Below are positions 33,224 to 41,801 of a stretch of DNA of 64,000 nt, piece by piece. The notes beneath the pieces were generated by a model that had not been told where the DNA came from, did no database searches, and saw only the letters and a program-made list of their open reading frames with translations. The position numbers and the translations under genes were made by a program. The DNA comes from Flavobacterium sp. W4I14. GTDB taxonomy: Bacteria > Bacteroidota > Bacteroidia > Sphingobacteriales > Sphingobacteriaceae. Within the stretch, counting starts at the first letter, position 1, and every line of letters begins with the position of its first letter. The DNA lies in the NCBI GenBank assembly GCA_030817875.1, contig JAUSZU010000001.1, positions 4,898,001-4,962,000 of the forward strand, given 5' to 3'.

Positions 33224-35608
33224 ATGAAGAAATATTTACTTTTCCTTTTGCTTTGCGCAGGCGAATATACTTTTGCGCAACAATTAGCGCCTTTAACCGT
33301 CGAAAAGATAATGCGCGATCCAAAGTGGATGGGCGTTGCACCGACTAATTTCCGTTGGACTGCAGATAGCAAAACCCTATACTTCAACTGGAACCCTGAA
33401 AATAAAGCTAAAGAAGAATTATTTAAAGTTTCGGCAACAGCTACCAAACCCGTTAAAGCGGCAGAAAAGGAAGATGAAAAGCTTTTAAGTTTAAACTATA
33501 CCTATAACACTGACCACTCGCTTGGTTTAATCGAAAAAAGTGGCGATGTCTATTTGCAGAATTTCAAAAACAATAAAGAAACACGGTTAACCAGCACGCA
33601 AGAGCGAGAAAACAGCCCTGTTTTTTTAACCAATGGAAATATCGTTTATCAATTGGGTGATAATTTATTTGAAGTAGATTTAAAATCTGCCGGAACCAAA
33701 CAGCTCACTAATTTTGTTAAAGGTAAAAAAGCAGGCCGAGCAGAAACAAAGCCGCTTACCGAACAGGATAACTGGTTAAAGGCACAGCAAACCGAATTGT
33801 TTGATATCATTAAAAAAAGAAATGCAGAAACCAGAAGCGGTGCCCGTGGTGGAAGAGGCCGTTCTGGCGCAACATCTGCAGATTCAAAACCATTAAAAGA
33901 GCTTTATACAGAAGATAAATTTTTAAATGGTGTAACCATTAGTCCTGATGGCCATTTCATTACTTATAAATTAACCACACCAGCGCAGAATAACCATAGC
34001 ACTATTGTTCCGAATTATATCACATCGTCAGGCTATACCGAAGATATTCCTGGCAGAACAAAGGTTGGGGAAAATGAAAATATTTCGCAGGGCTTTATCT
34101 ACGATACCCAAAAAGATTCTGTTTATGCCATTCAGACGGCTACTATACCGGGCATTAAAGATCTTCCTGATTACCTTAAAGATTATCCAAAAGAATTGGA
34201 TACACTAAAAAAGAAAAACGCAGACAGACCTGTAAATTTTTTCGGCCCACTTTGGAACGATAACGGAAGTACGGCAATTGTCGTGGCTACGTCTACCGAC
34301 AATAAAGACCGTTGGATCTTAAAATTAGATGCCTTAACTGGTAAATTTTCTTTAATAGACCGTCAACGGGATGAAGCCTGGATTGGTGGCCCGGGCATTA
34401 GTGGCTTTTACCAAGGTAGCACCGGATGGATAGACAATAACCGCTTCTATTACCAAAGCGAAGCTACCGGATTCTCACACCTTTATGTAGCCAATGTTGC
34501 CACAGGCGATAAAAAACAACTAACATCTGGCAAATGGGAGGTACAATCTGTTCAGCTCTCAAAGGATAGAAGTACATTTTATCTTAAAACAAATAAGGAG
34601 CACCCAGGGATTACAAACTTGTTTAAAATCAGTGTAAACGGTGGTGAGCTTGTTCAGATTACCGCCATGAAAGGCTTAAATGATATCACCCTCTCTCCTG
34701 ACGAAAAATACATAGCCATTAATTATTCCTTTATGGATAAGCCAGGAGAGTTATATCTTCAGCCAAATAAGGTTGGTGCCAAAGCCGAAAAAATTACTCA
34801 ATCTACCTCTGCCGAATTTAATTCTTATAAGTGGCGTCAACCTGATATGGTAAGTTTTAAAAACCGTTATGGTGCAGATGTTTATGCGAGGGTTTATAAA
34901 TCCGATAATCCACATCCTAATCACCCTGCGGTAGTTTTTGTTCATGGTGCAGGCTATCTTCAAAATGTGCATTTCGGCTGGAGCACTTACTTCCGCGAAT
35001 TCATGTTCAATAACTTACTGGCCGATAACGGTTACACGGTAATTGATATCGATTATACCGGAAGTTCTGGTTATGGCCGCGATCACCGTACAGGCATTTA
35101 CCGCCACATGGGTGGAAAAGATTTAACCGACCAGGTTGATGGCGTTAAGTTTTTGGTAGAGAAATACGGCGCTAATCGCCAACATGTTGGCTTATATGGT
35201 GGCTCTTACGGTGGTTTTATTACCTTGATGGCGATGTTTAATGAATCGGATGTTTTTGCCAGTGGTGCAGCATTACGCTCAGTTACCGATTGGGCGCATT
35301 ATAACCATGGTTATACTTCTAATATTTTAAACGAACCTTTTAACGATCCTATTGCTTACAAAAGAAGCTCACCGATCTATTTCGCCGATAAATTAAAGGG
35401 CAACCTTTTAATGGCACATGGAATGGTTGATGTGAATGTTCACTTTCAGGATATTGTTCGTATTAGTCAACGTTTCATCGAGTTGGGTAAAAACAATTGG
35501 GAGCTTGCCGTTTATCCGGTTGAAGACCATGGTTTTATCGAGCCTAGCAGCTGGACTGATGAGTACAAAAGGATATTTAAACTGTATGAAAATACGTTGA
35601 AGAAGTAG
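33224..35608 (+). CDS. S9 family prolyl oligopeptidase (DPP IV-like), exported
   Basis: This protein has 794 residues. A signal peptide (MKKYLLFLLLCAGEYTFAQ) is followed by a beta-propeller region (repeated WD40-like/PD40 blocks such as VTISPDGHFITYKL and LSPDEKYIAINYSF). From about residue 555 there is an alpha/beta-hydrolase domain with the serine nucleophile in YGGSYGGF, Asp in HGMVDVNV and His in VEDHGFIEP. It should release dipeptides, often after proline, in the periplasm. An insert RSGARGGRGRSGATS near residue 205 is unusually Gly/Arg-rich. I chose the ATG at 33224 by the signal peptide. Confidence 0.9.
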   Translation: MKKYLLFLLLCAGEYTFAQQLAPLTVEKIMRDPKWMGVAPTNFRWTADSKTLYFNWNPENKAKEELFKVSATATKPVKAAEKEDEKLLSLNYTYNTDHSLGLIEKSGDVYLQNFKNNKETRLTSTQERENSPVFLTNGNIVYQLGDNLFEVDLKSAGTKQLTNFVKGKKAGRAETKPLTEQDNWLKAQQTELFDIIKKRNAETRSGARGGRGRSGATSADSKPLKELYTEDKFLNGVTISPDGHFITYKLTTPAQNNHSTIVPNYITSSGYTEDIPGRTKVGENENISQGFIYDTQKDSVYAIQTATIPGIKDLPDYLKDYPKELDTLKKKNADRPVNFFGPLWNDNGSTAIVVATSTDNKDRWILKLDALTGKFSLIDRQRDEAWIGGPGISGFYQGSTGWIDNNRFYYQSEATGFSHLYVANVATGDKKQLTSGKWEVQSVQLSKDRSTFYLKTNKEHPGITNLFKISVNGGELVQITAMKGLNDITLSPDEKYIAINYSFMDKPGELYLQPNKVGAKAEKITQSTSAEFNSYKWRQPDMVSFKNRYGADVYARVYKSDNPHPNHPAVVFVHGAGYLQNVHFGWSTYFREFMFNNLLADNGYTVIDIDYTGSSGYGRDHRTGIYRHMGGKDLTDQVDGVKFLVEKYGANRQHVGLYGGSYGGFITLMAMFNESDVFASGAALRSVTDWAHYNHGYTSNILNEPFNDPIAYKRSSPIYFADKLKGNLLMAHGMVDVNVHFQDIVRISQRFIELGKNNWELAVYPVEDHGFIEPSSWTDEYKRIFKLYENTLKK

Positions 35609-35625
35609 CTTTCCCATAAGCTGAT

Positions 35626-35709
35626 CGTCATCTCGACTGAAGCGTAGCGGAACGGAGAGATCTATCTCGTTAGATTTCTCGACTGCGTTGCACTTCGCTC
35701 GAAATGACG
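35626..35709. repeat. Intergenic palindrome, copy of the CGTCATTTCGAC family
   Basis: Begins CGTCATCTCGACTGAAGC and ends TCGCTCGAAATGACG, with GAGAGATCTATCTCG/AGATTTCTCGAC inside. It is related to 9050-9135. It follows the S9 peptidase stop and may act in 3' end formation. Confidence 0.65.
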
Positions 35710-35807
35710 TCAACGTGAAAATAGAACCCCGCTATATTTCACGAAAATAATATAGTTTTCATCTATATCGTTATCAATAAATACAATTAACAATTAGTGA
35801 AACGGAG

Positions 35808-35838
35808 TTGCTTAACATCTGTTTTAGCCTTACCTTTG
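35808..35838 (+). promoter_or_regulatory. Bacteroidota-type promoter of the peroxiredoxin operon
   Basis: TTG at 35808-35810, a 20-nt spacer and TACCTTTG at 35831-35838 match the Bacteroidota promoter consensus. The start codon at 35865 follows after 26 nt. I see no clear OxyR-type operator. Confidence 0.7.
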
Positions 35839-35864
35839 TGGCATAAAATTAAAGACAAAAAATT

Positions 35865-36497
35865 ATGGCAATAGTAGGCAAAAAATTCCCGAGTGTTAGT
35901 ATTGATGCAATGTCAGACATGGGTGATGACTTGAAAATCAATGTGTTTGAAGAAGCTGTAAACAAAAATAGCAAAGTTTTATTGTTCTGGTATCCAAAAG
36001 ACTTTACTTTCGTTTGCCCTACAGAATTACACGCTTTCCAAGCTGCTTTACCTGAGTTTGAAAAAAGAAATACGATTGTAATCGGTGCATCTTGCGATAC
36101 CAACGAAGTTCACTTCGCCTGGTTAAATACACCAAAAGATAACGGCGGTATTGAAGGTGTTACTTACCCGATCTTAGCTGATACCCACAGACAATTATCT
36201 GGCATCCTTGATATTTTAGATCAGGAAGTTAACTATGATGAAGAAGGAAACGAATCTTTCTCAGGATCAAATGTTTCTTTCAGAGCTACTTATTTAATCG
36301 ACGAAACTGGTAAAGTTTTCCACGAAAGTGTGAACGATATGCCATTAGGCAGAAACGTTAAAGAATATTTACGTTTAATTGATGCTTATGCTCACGTTCA
36401 AAAACATGGCGAAGTTTGTCCTGCAAACTGGGAAGAAGGAAAAGAAGCAATGAATGCAAACAGAACTGGCGTAGCTGAATATTTGGCCGCCAACTAA
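35865..36497 (+). CDS. Peroxiredoxin, 2-Cys AhpC/Prx1 type
   Basis: This 210-residue cytoplasmic peroxidase has the peroxidatic Cys51 in DFTFVCPTE and the resolving Cys185 in HGEVCPANW; both are needed for disulfide cycling. FRATYLIDETGKVFHES is also typical. It reduces H2O2 and organic peroxides using a thioredoxin-type donor, and such a protein is encoded 14 nt downstream. No AhpF is nearby, so the next gene is the likely reductant. Promoter at 35808-35838. Confidence 0.93.
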   Translation: MAIVGKKFPSVSIDAMSDMGDDLKINVFEEAVNKNSKVLLFWYPKDFTFVCPTELHAFQAALPEFEKRNTIVIGASCDTNEVHFAWLNTPKDNGGIEGVTYPILADTHRQLSGILDILDQEVNYDEEGNESFSGSNVSFRATYLIDETGKVFHESVNDMPLGRNVKEYLRLIDAYAHVQKHGEVCPANWEEGKEAMNANRTGVAEYLAAN

Positions 36498-36511
36498 TTA
36501 AACAAAACGTT

Positions 36512-36820
36512 ATGTTTTTAGAATTAACAGAAGATAATCTTCAACAATATTTGGCCGATAACTCAAAGGTGATGGTTCAGTATGCTGCATCATGGTGCGG
36601 AAACTGCAGAATCATGAAACCGAAGTTTAAAAAATTGGCTTCAGAAAATGAAGATGTAGCTTTCTTGATTGTTGATGCCGAAAAACTTCCAAACTCACGC
36701 AAATTTGCAAACGTTGATAATTTACCAACTTTTGCAGCTTTTGAAGGCGGTAGCTTGGTAGATCAGGTACAAACCAACAAAGCAGAAGGTTTAATTGAAC
36801 TATTTAACAAGATAAAGTAA
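36512..36820 (+). CDS. Thioredoxin family protein (CGNC active site)
   Basis: This 102-residue thioredoxin fold has the redox motif ASWCGNCRIMKP (Cys29, Cys32) and the cis-Pro in NLPTFAAF. The active-site dipeptide Gly-Asn differs from the Gly-Pro of classical thioredoxins, which should shift its redox potential. It has no signal peptide. Position 14 nt after peroxiredoxin and 1-nt overlap with the next gene (TAATG) suggest it is the dedicated reductant of that peroxiredoxin. Confidence 0.9.
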   Translation: MFLELTEDNLQQYLADNSKVMVQYAASWCGNCRIMKPKFKKLASENEDVAFLIVDAEKLPNSRKFANVDNLPTFAAFEGGSLVDQVQTNKAEGLIELFNKIK

Positions 36821-37068
36821 TGAAGATTCCGGTTATAAGACAATTATTTCAAAACACCACTCCAGCACAACTGGAAACAACTTTGGAGGTTTTAGAGGCT
36901 TTTTGCGAGTTTAGAGGGGTTAGCGAACACGAAGTTGATGTTGCGGGCGAAATGATTACCAATATCTGTGGTGCCTTAGAAGTACATCAGATGGTAAGCG
37001 AAGGTGCTGCCGAAAAGGATGCATTAAATGCTTTCGGCCAAAAGGTAATGGGTTCGATTGATCGATAA
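36820..37068 (+). CDS. DUF6952 family protein
   Basis: This 82-residue, mostly helical protein starts MKIPVIRQLFQ and contains VAGEMITNICGALEVHQM. I recognise it as DUF6952, a small Bacteroidota family that travels with thioredoxin/peroxiredoxin genes. It has Cys residues near positions 28 and 50 but no CxxC. Its start overlaps the thioredoxin stop, so it is translationally coupled and may be an accessory of the peroxide defence pair. Function unknown. Confidence 0.78.
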   Translation: MKIPVIRQLFQNTTPAQLETTLEVLEAFCEFRGVSEHEVDVAGEMITNICGALEVHQMVSEGAAEKDALNAFGQKVMGSIDR

Positions 37069-37102
37069 TCGTTTTAAAGCTTAATCTTGCTTTTCAAAAT
37101 AT

Positions 37103-37143
37103 AAAATCCCTCGTTGATGAAAATCAGCGAGGGATTTTTGTTT
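37103..37143 (+). terminator. Rho-independent terminator of the peroxiredoxin operon
   Basis: Arms AAATCCCTCG and CGAGGGATTT, extended by TTGAT/ATCAG, with a GAAA loop and a following TTGTTT tract. Confidence 0.85.
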
Positions 37144-37157
37144 GGTTTTTTACTTCT

Positions 37158-37298
37158 CGTCATGCTGAATTTATTTTACAAGTAGAAATAGTATTTTCGA
37201 TTGCCTTGTAGCTACTATGTGGTCAGCATCTTTTTAGCGAGAAAGACCTGAAATAAATTTACTCCGTAGCTTTCCGCTGCGCTACAAGTCAGGGTGAA
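37158..37298 (-). repeat. Intergenic element of about 142 bp, copy B (inverted)
   Basis: This is the reverse complement of copy A at 18373-18514, with about 90% identity by eye. It begins CGTCATGCTGAAT and ends GTCAGGGTGA. Like copy A it lies right after an operon terminator. Together with two palindromes at 37322-37390 it fills the 330-nt gap to ppc. Confidence 0.75.
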
Positions 37299-37321
37299 GA
37301 CCGAATTTGTTCTCGCGAAAA

Positions 37322-37390
37322 AAAGGTCTGTGAGGACACGGACCTTGGATTATATTTTAAACCTCGCAGGTTTTCGAAACCTGCGAGGTT
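37322..37390. repeat. Two adjacent palindromes downstream of ppc
   Basis: The first pairs AAGGTCTGTG (37322-37331) with CACGGACCTT (37336-37345) with one G-T wobble. The second has perfect 15-bp arms starting AAACCTCGCAGG (37358-37372) and ending CTGCGAGGTTT (37376-37390) around a 3-nt loop. The second, 8 nt beyond the ppc stop, may terminate ppc. Confidence 0.7.
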
Positions 37391-37398
37391 TGGCTTAA

Positions 37399-39984
37399 TT
37401 AAGCTAAATTTCTACCCGCATTTACAATACCAAATACCGTTCTTACCGCTAACTTTTCTAAAGCGTGCTGGTCTTTTTCGTTCTGATCGTGTTGCAGCTT
37501 TTCTAAAGCGAAATGCTGTATCAATACCAATGGTAAAATGATTTTTTCGCGGGTGGCGATTGATTTTTTATCTACAGGATAATTAGCCATTAATGTTGGC
37601 TGTCCGGAGAGTTTTAAAAGCATCTCCTTAGCTAATTCAAATTCATTATGTAGTTGAGTCCAAAAAGCACCAAACTCCTTATCTGCGGCCAAATGCGCTG
37701 TAATGGTAAAGTCTGATTTGCTCATACTCATCATACAGTTATCTACAATCGTTTTTAAATAATCAGAATCTTGATAAACTTTAAGCACTTTATCCCAATT
37801 TCCAGCTTTTTCCTGATTTTTTAAAGCTGTTCCCATCCCATAGAAACCCGGAACATTCTGTTTCAGCATACTCCAGGCAGTAACAAAACTGATGGCCCTT
37901 AAATCTTCGAGTTTCATTTCGCCTCCACCGTTTCTTTTAACCGGGCGGCTACTAATGTTAGCTTGCGACAATAGTTTTAAAGGAGATAATTTCTCTAAAT
38001 AACTCACAAATAATGGGTGCTCGCGCAAGTCGACAAAAGCCTTGTAGCTTTCTTCAGCCATTTCATCAAGCAGCGTTTTATTTTCAGGATCTAACAGAAT
38101 ATTGTGTTTTTCTTTTAATCCGGAAGTAAGTCCTGCGTTGATTAATTGCTCAATATTAAATTCAGCACTTTCTATCGAACCATATTGAGAACTGATGGTT
38201 TGCCCCTGAACCGTCAATTGCATGTTCTTGTTTGCAATTTCCTTGCCCATAGAAGCATAAAAACGGTGTGTTTTACCCCCACCGCGCGCAGGCGGACCAC
38301 CACGTCCATCAAAAAACGCCAGCTGGATATTGTGCTTAGCAGAAACAGCAGATAATGACGTTTTTCCGTTAAAAATAGACCAATTGGCCATTAAGTAACC
38401 ACCATCTTTGGTGCTGTCAGAATAACCAAGCATAATATCCTGTTTATTTCCACGGCTGGCTAAATGCGCCTTATAGAACGGATTACTATAAAGCGTATCC
38501 ATAATTGCAGCTGCTCCCTTTAAATCGTTAACGGTTTCAAAAAGCGGCACAAAATCAATAGTCAACGATTCTTTACTCCAGCCGTTCCAAAGGAAAAGCT
38601 CAATCAACTGAAGGATATCGCTCGCTTGTTGGCAATTACTGATAATAAAACGGTGACAAGCTTTTTCGCCATTACGCCTTTGAATGCCTTTAATTTCTTT
38701 AATTACCTCAATGGTATCTTTTGTCAAAGCATCTGGCTCACTGGCATAAACAACCGTTGCCTCTTTAAAAGAAATCAAAGCTAATTTCTCTGCTTCAGAT
38801 AATTTATCATAATCAGCAGGATACAGCGAAGAAATTGGCTTATTTGCGCGACAATAGGTATGCACGTTTCTCAGCACACGGCTGTCCTGACGAATATCTA
38901 GCGACGCAAAGTAGTTACCATATAAATCTATCTTACGGATCAGATCGTTAACCAGATCAACAAATAAACCTTCGTGTTCGGCTAACAATGTTTCTTTAAT
39001 TTTATTCAGGTTATCCCTTAGTTCATCAGAAATGTCGTGAAGCTCACAGGTCTGGTCGAAAGCATTCAGATAGAGTACGTCGTGCAGCTTTGCGATATTT
39101 TCCTCAACACCTCTAAAGGTAATGCGGCGTTTAATTACCCTGAAATCGCGGTAATAACAACGGAAAAGGATCTGGCGCAACATTTTAGAAACTTCTAAGG
39201 TCGTATCGGCATGGATATTTGGATTTCCGTCTCTATCTCCCCCAGGCCAGAAACCCAGCTCTAAAATTTTCTTGGTCTCCAGGTTATATTCGTCCAGATT
39301 CTGATCTATTTCTTCCTGAATATTCGCCGCAGCAAAATAAAATGTATTCTCTAAAAACCAGGCTAGGTTTAAGGCCTCATCAACTGGGGTTGGCGATTTT
39401 TTGTTAAAAAACGGCGTTTTACCCAATTGCTGCAATAAGGAGTTCATCGAAGTAAGGTCGTTATCACGAATAGCCTTGGTTAAATCGGTAATAATGGCCA
39501 ATACAGCTCCAGGGTAAAACTGGGTTGGGTGTGCGGTTAAAACCAAACGAAGCGAAAGTTCGTCAATCAACTTCTCAATTTTTGATAACATGGGTTTATT
39601 ATCGGCATTCTTTTTTAAGATAAATGCCAATGTACTCTGTTCATCAGTGGTATTTAACTTGGTAAAAGAAGCATCTTCCACGGCATCAAAAAGTACCACC
39701 TGACGTTCGATATACTGGATAAAACGGAAAAGCAGGTCAACAATATCCTTAGGGTCGGTATAACTGGTATACTTGGCAAAAAATTCTTCGATAATCTGTG
39801 CAGGTTTTTCTCCGTTTGCAATGCCTTCTTCACAGCTTTTAAAAAACAGCGGAAGCAATGTTCCGGTATCTTTAATTTTGTAAAAAGGCAAGGTGAGAAA
39901 TAAACTGTTAAATAGTTCGAATTTTGAGATTACCTCATTATTAAAAATAGATTCTCGTTGCGTAGTTAAACGAAGTTTAGGCAT
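37399..39984 (-). CDS. ppc: Phosphoenolpyruvate carboxylase
   Basis: This 861-residue enzyme carboxylates PEP to oxaloacetate and so refills the TCA cycle. Catalytic blocks are present: VLTAHPTQ (active His), LGFWPGGDRDGNP, MLGYSDSTKDGGY and the Arg/Gly loop FDGRGGPPARGGG. The length is close to the usual 880-960. The C-terminal part does not end in the usual QNTG-type tail but in VFGIVNAGRNLA, an acceptable variant in this phylum. It is monocistronic, with palindromes downstream. Confidence 0.95.
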   Translation of the reverse strand: MPKLRLTTQRESIFNNEVISKFELFNSLFLTLPFYKIKDTGTLLPLFFKSCEEGIANGEKPAQIIEEFFAKYTSYTDPKDIVDLLFRFIQYIERQVVLFDAVEDASFTKLNTTDEQSTLAFILKKNADNKPMLSKIEKLIDELSLRLVLTAHPTQFYPGAVLAIITDLTKAIRDNDLTSMNSLLQQLGKTPFFNKKSPTPVDEALNLAWFLENTFYFAAANIQEEIDQNLDEYNLETKKILELGFWPGGDRDGNPNIHADTTLEVSKMLRQILFRCYYRDFRVIKRRITFRGVEENIAKLHDVLYLNAFDQTCELHDISDELRDNLNKIKETLLAEHEGLFVDLVNDLIRKIDLYGNYFASLDIRQDSRVLRNVHTYCRANKPISSLYPADYDKLSEAEKLALISFKEATVVYASEPDALTKDTIEVIKEIKGIQRRNGEKACHRFIISNCQQASDILQLIELFLWNGWSKESLTIDFVPLFETVNDLKGAAAIMDTLYSNPFYKAHLASRGNKQDIMLGYSDSTKDGGYLMANWSIFNGKTSLSAVSAKHNIQLAFFDGRGGPPARGGGKTHRFYASMGKEIANKNMQLTVQGQTISSQYGSIESAEFNIEQLINAGLTSGLKEKHNILLDPENKTLLDEMAEESYKAFVDLREHPLFVSYLEKLSPLKLLSQANISSRPVKRNGGGEMKLEDLRAISFVTAWSMLKQNVPGFYGMGTALKNQEKAGNWDKVLKVYQDSDYLKTIVDNCMMSMSKSDFTITAHLAADKEFGAFWTQLHNEFELAKEMLLKLSGQPTLMANYPVDKKSIATREKIILPLVLIQHFALEKLQHDQNEKDQHALEKLAVRTVFGIVNAGRNLA

Positions 39985-40172
39985 AGCTTATGCAATAGTT
40001 TTGTATACCGTAATACTACAAAAAATGCCTAAGGTATTAAAATTCTAAGGCTTACAATTTGGAAAATTGTAGAATAAATTTTAATTTTAGAATCTTATTT
40101 GGCCACAATGTGGTTAAGTAAGAACATTTGCAATGTTTAAGGGCATTGCATTGATTGTTAATTTTTTGGGTT

Positions 40173-40208
40173 AAAACAGCCGATGTAATAAAATACACCG
40201 GCTGTTTT
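40173..40208 (-). terminator. Bidirectional-looking terminator after the efflux operon
   Basis: Arms AAAACAGCCG (40173-40182) and CGGCTGTTTT (40199-40208) in the gap between emrB and ppc. The T-tract is better on the plus strand; for emrB on the minus strand a short T4 follows. The remaining gap (39985-40172) holds nothing else I can name. Confidence 0.6.
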
Positions 40209-40246
40209 TGTTTTTTGCCATTTTTTATGGCATTTCTTTGCAAATA

Positions 40247-41794
40247 TTAATGCACATCAGCAGGAATGTTTGCATTTTTCTTAAACTTTTGAAGATAAAG
40301 TAGCGGGATGGAGAACAACATGATCAATCCTGCAACCCAATATGCATCATCATAGGTAAGTAACATGGTCTGTCTGGTTACAATTCCTTCCATCGCTTTT
40401 GCAGCCATAATTTTGGCATCGAACAAAGTTTGTCCTTTTGCCATAAAACCTTTAATCAATCCGTTAAAACGATCCACAAATGGTTGGTTATAATCGTTCA
40501 CATTTGCCAATAAAACACTTCTGTGGAAACCCGAACGGACGTGAATTAATGTAGTTAAAGCTGCGATACCGAACGAACCGCCCAATTGGCGCATCATATT
40601 GTTCAAACCTGATCCCTGACCAATTTCTGGTCCTTTTAAATCCTGGATGGCAAGTGTGGTTAAAGGCACAAACAATAAGGCCATACCCACACCCCTGATT
40701 ACCAGTGGCCAGAAGAAATCGCCAGTTCCTGATTGCAGAGTCGAATTACTCAACATCCAACAGAAAATGAAGAATGCCAACATACCGAAAGTGGCCATAA
40801 TCTGTGCAGGAACACCTTTTTTAAGCATAATACCAATAAAAGGCATCATTACAATGGTACATAAGCCACCTGGGAACAAGATTTCTCCGGTTTGCAAAGG
40901 TGAAAATCCTAGCAAATTCTGACAGAATACCGGAAACACAAACACTGACCCGTATAGCCCGAAACCCAAAATAAATGAGGTAAACATACCCACAGAGAAA
41001 CTTCTGTGTCTCATAATTTTAAAGTTCACAATTGGGTGGTCAGTGGTCATTTCCCGCCATATAAAAAGCAGTAAGCCAAATACCGAGGCCACAGCCAAAG
41101 CGGTAATGTATGGTGTAGCAAACCAATCTTCGCTCTCCCCTTTTTCTAATAATGTTTGTAAACTACCTACTGCAATAGCCAATAATGCAATACCCCACCA
41201 ATCGACAGGTTGCCCCTGCCCTGATTTCGGGGTTGCCCGAACAAAGGTGTACGTACAGTAGGCCGCGAGTATTCCGACGGGAATATTCACATAAAAGATC
41301 CAGGGCCATGAACTGATTTCCAGAATATATCCACCAATGGTTGGCCCAACGGTTGGCCCAACTACTGCTCCTAAACCAAATAAGGCAGTTGCAATACCCA
41401 CATCTTCACGTGGCCAGGTTTCTATTAAAATAGCTTGCGCTGTTGATATTAAACCACCGCCGGCCAAACCCTGAATAATCCTGAATAAAATAAGCTCATT
41501 CAATGAAGTGGCGTTTCCGCACAAAAAGGAAACAAGCGTAAAAACGATGATGGAGGTAAGAAAGTAATTTTTCCTGCCGAATCGGTTACCCAACCAGCCC
41601 GACATTGGCAACACGATAACATTCGCTACCGCATAACCGGTAGAAAGCCAGGCCACATCCTCTAGGGTAGCGCCCAGGTTTCCCTGAATTTGTGGAATCG
41701 CCACGTTTACGATAGTCGTATCAATCAGCTCCAATAATGAAGCTGTGATTACCGTAAACGTAATAATCCACTTTTTTAAACCTACTTCGGCCAT
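40247..41794 (-). CDS. emrB: DHA2-family MFS multidrug efflux permease (EmrB-like)
   Basis: This 515-residue, 14-helix drug:H+ antiporter contains LDTTIVNVAIPQI-type helix 1 (ELIDTTIVNVAIPQI), motif A GWLGNRFGRKN, and motif C GLGAVVGPTVGPTIGGYI. As the last gene of tetR-tolC-emrA-emrB it should work with the HlyD-type adaptor and the TolC-like channel as a tripartite pump. Eight nt separate it from emrA. Substrates unknown. Confidence 0.93.
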   Translation of the reverse strand: MAEVGLKKWIITFTVITASLLELIDTTIVNVAIPQIQGNLGATLEDVAWLSTGYAVANVIVLPMSGWLGNRFGRKNYFLTSIIVFTLVSFLCGNATSLNELILFRIIQGLAGGGLISTAQAILIETWPREDVGIATALFGLGAVVGPTVGPTIGGYILEISSWPWIFYVNIPVGILAAYCTYTFVRATPKSGQGQPVDWWGIALLAIAVGSLQTLLEKGESEDWFATPYITALAVASVFGLLLFIWREMTTDHPIVNFKIMRHRSFSVGMFTSFILGFGLYGSVFVFPVFCQNLLGFSPLQTGEILFPGGLCTIVMMPFIGIMLKKGVPAQIMATFGMLAFFIFCWMLSNSTLQSGTGDFFWPLVIRGVGMALLFVPLTTLAIQDLKGPEIGQGSGLNNMMRQLGGSFGIAALTTLIHVRSGFHRSVLLANVNDYNQPFVDRFNGLIKGFMAKGQTLFDAKIMAAKAMEGIVTRQTMLLTYDDAYWVAGLIMLFSIPLLYLQKFKKNANIPADVH

Positions 41795-41801
41795 TTTAAT
41801 A

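Noticed and set aside
40052..40243. 63-codon minus-strand ORF between ppc and emrB
   Set aside because: It covers a terminator hairpin and has low-complexity Lys/Gln/Ile content.
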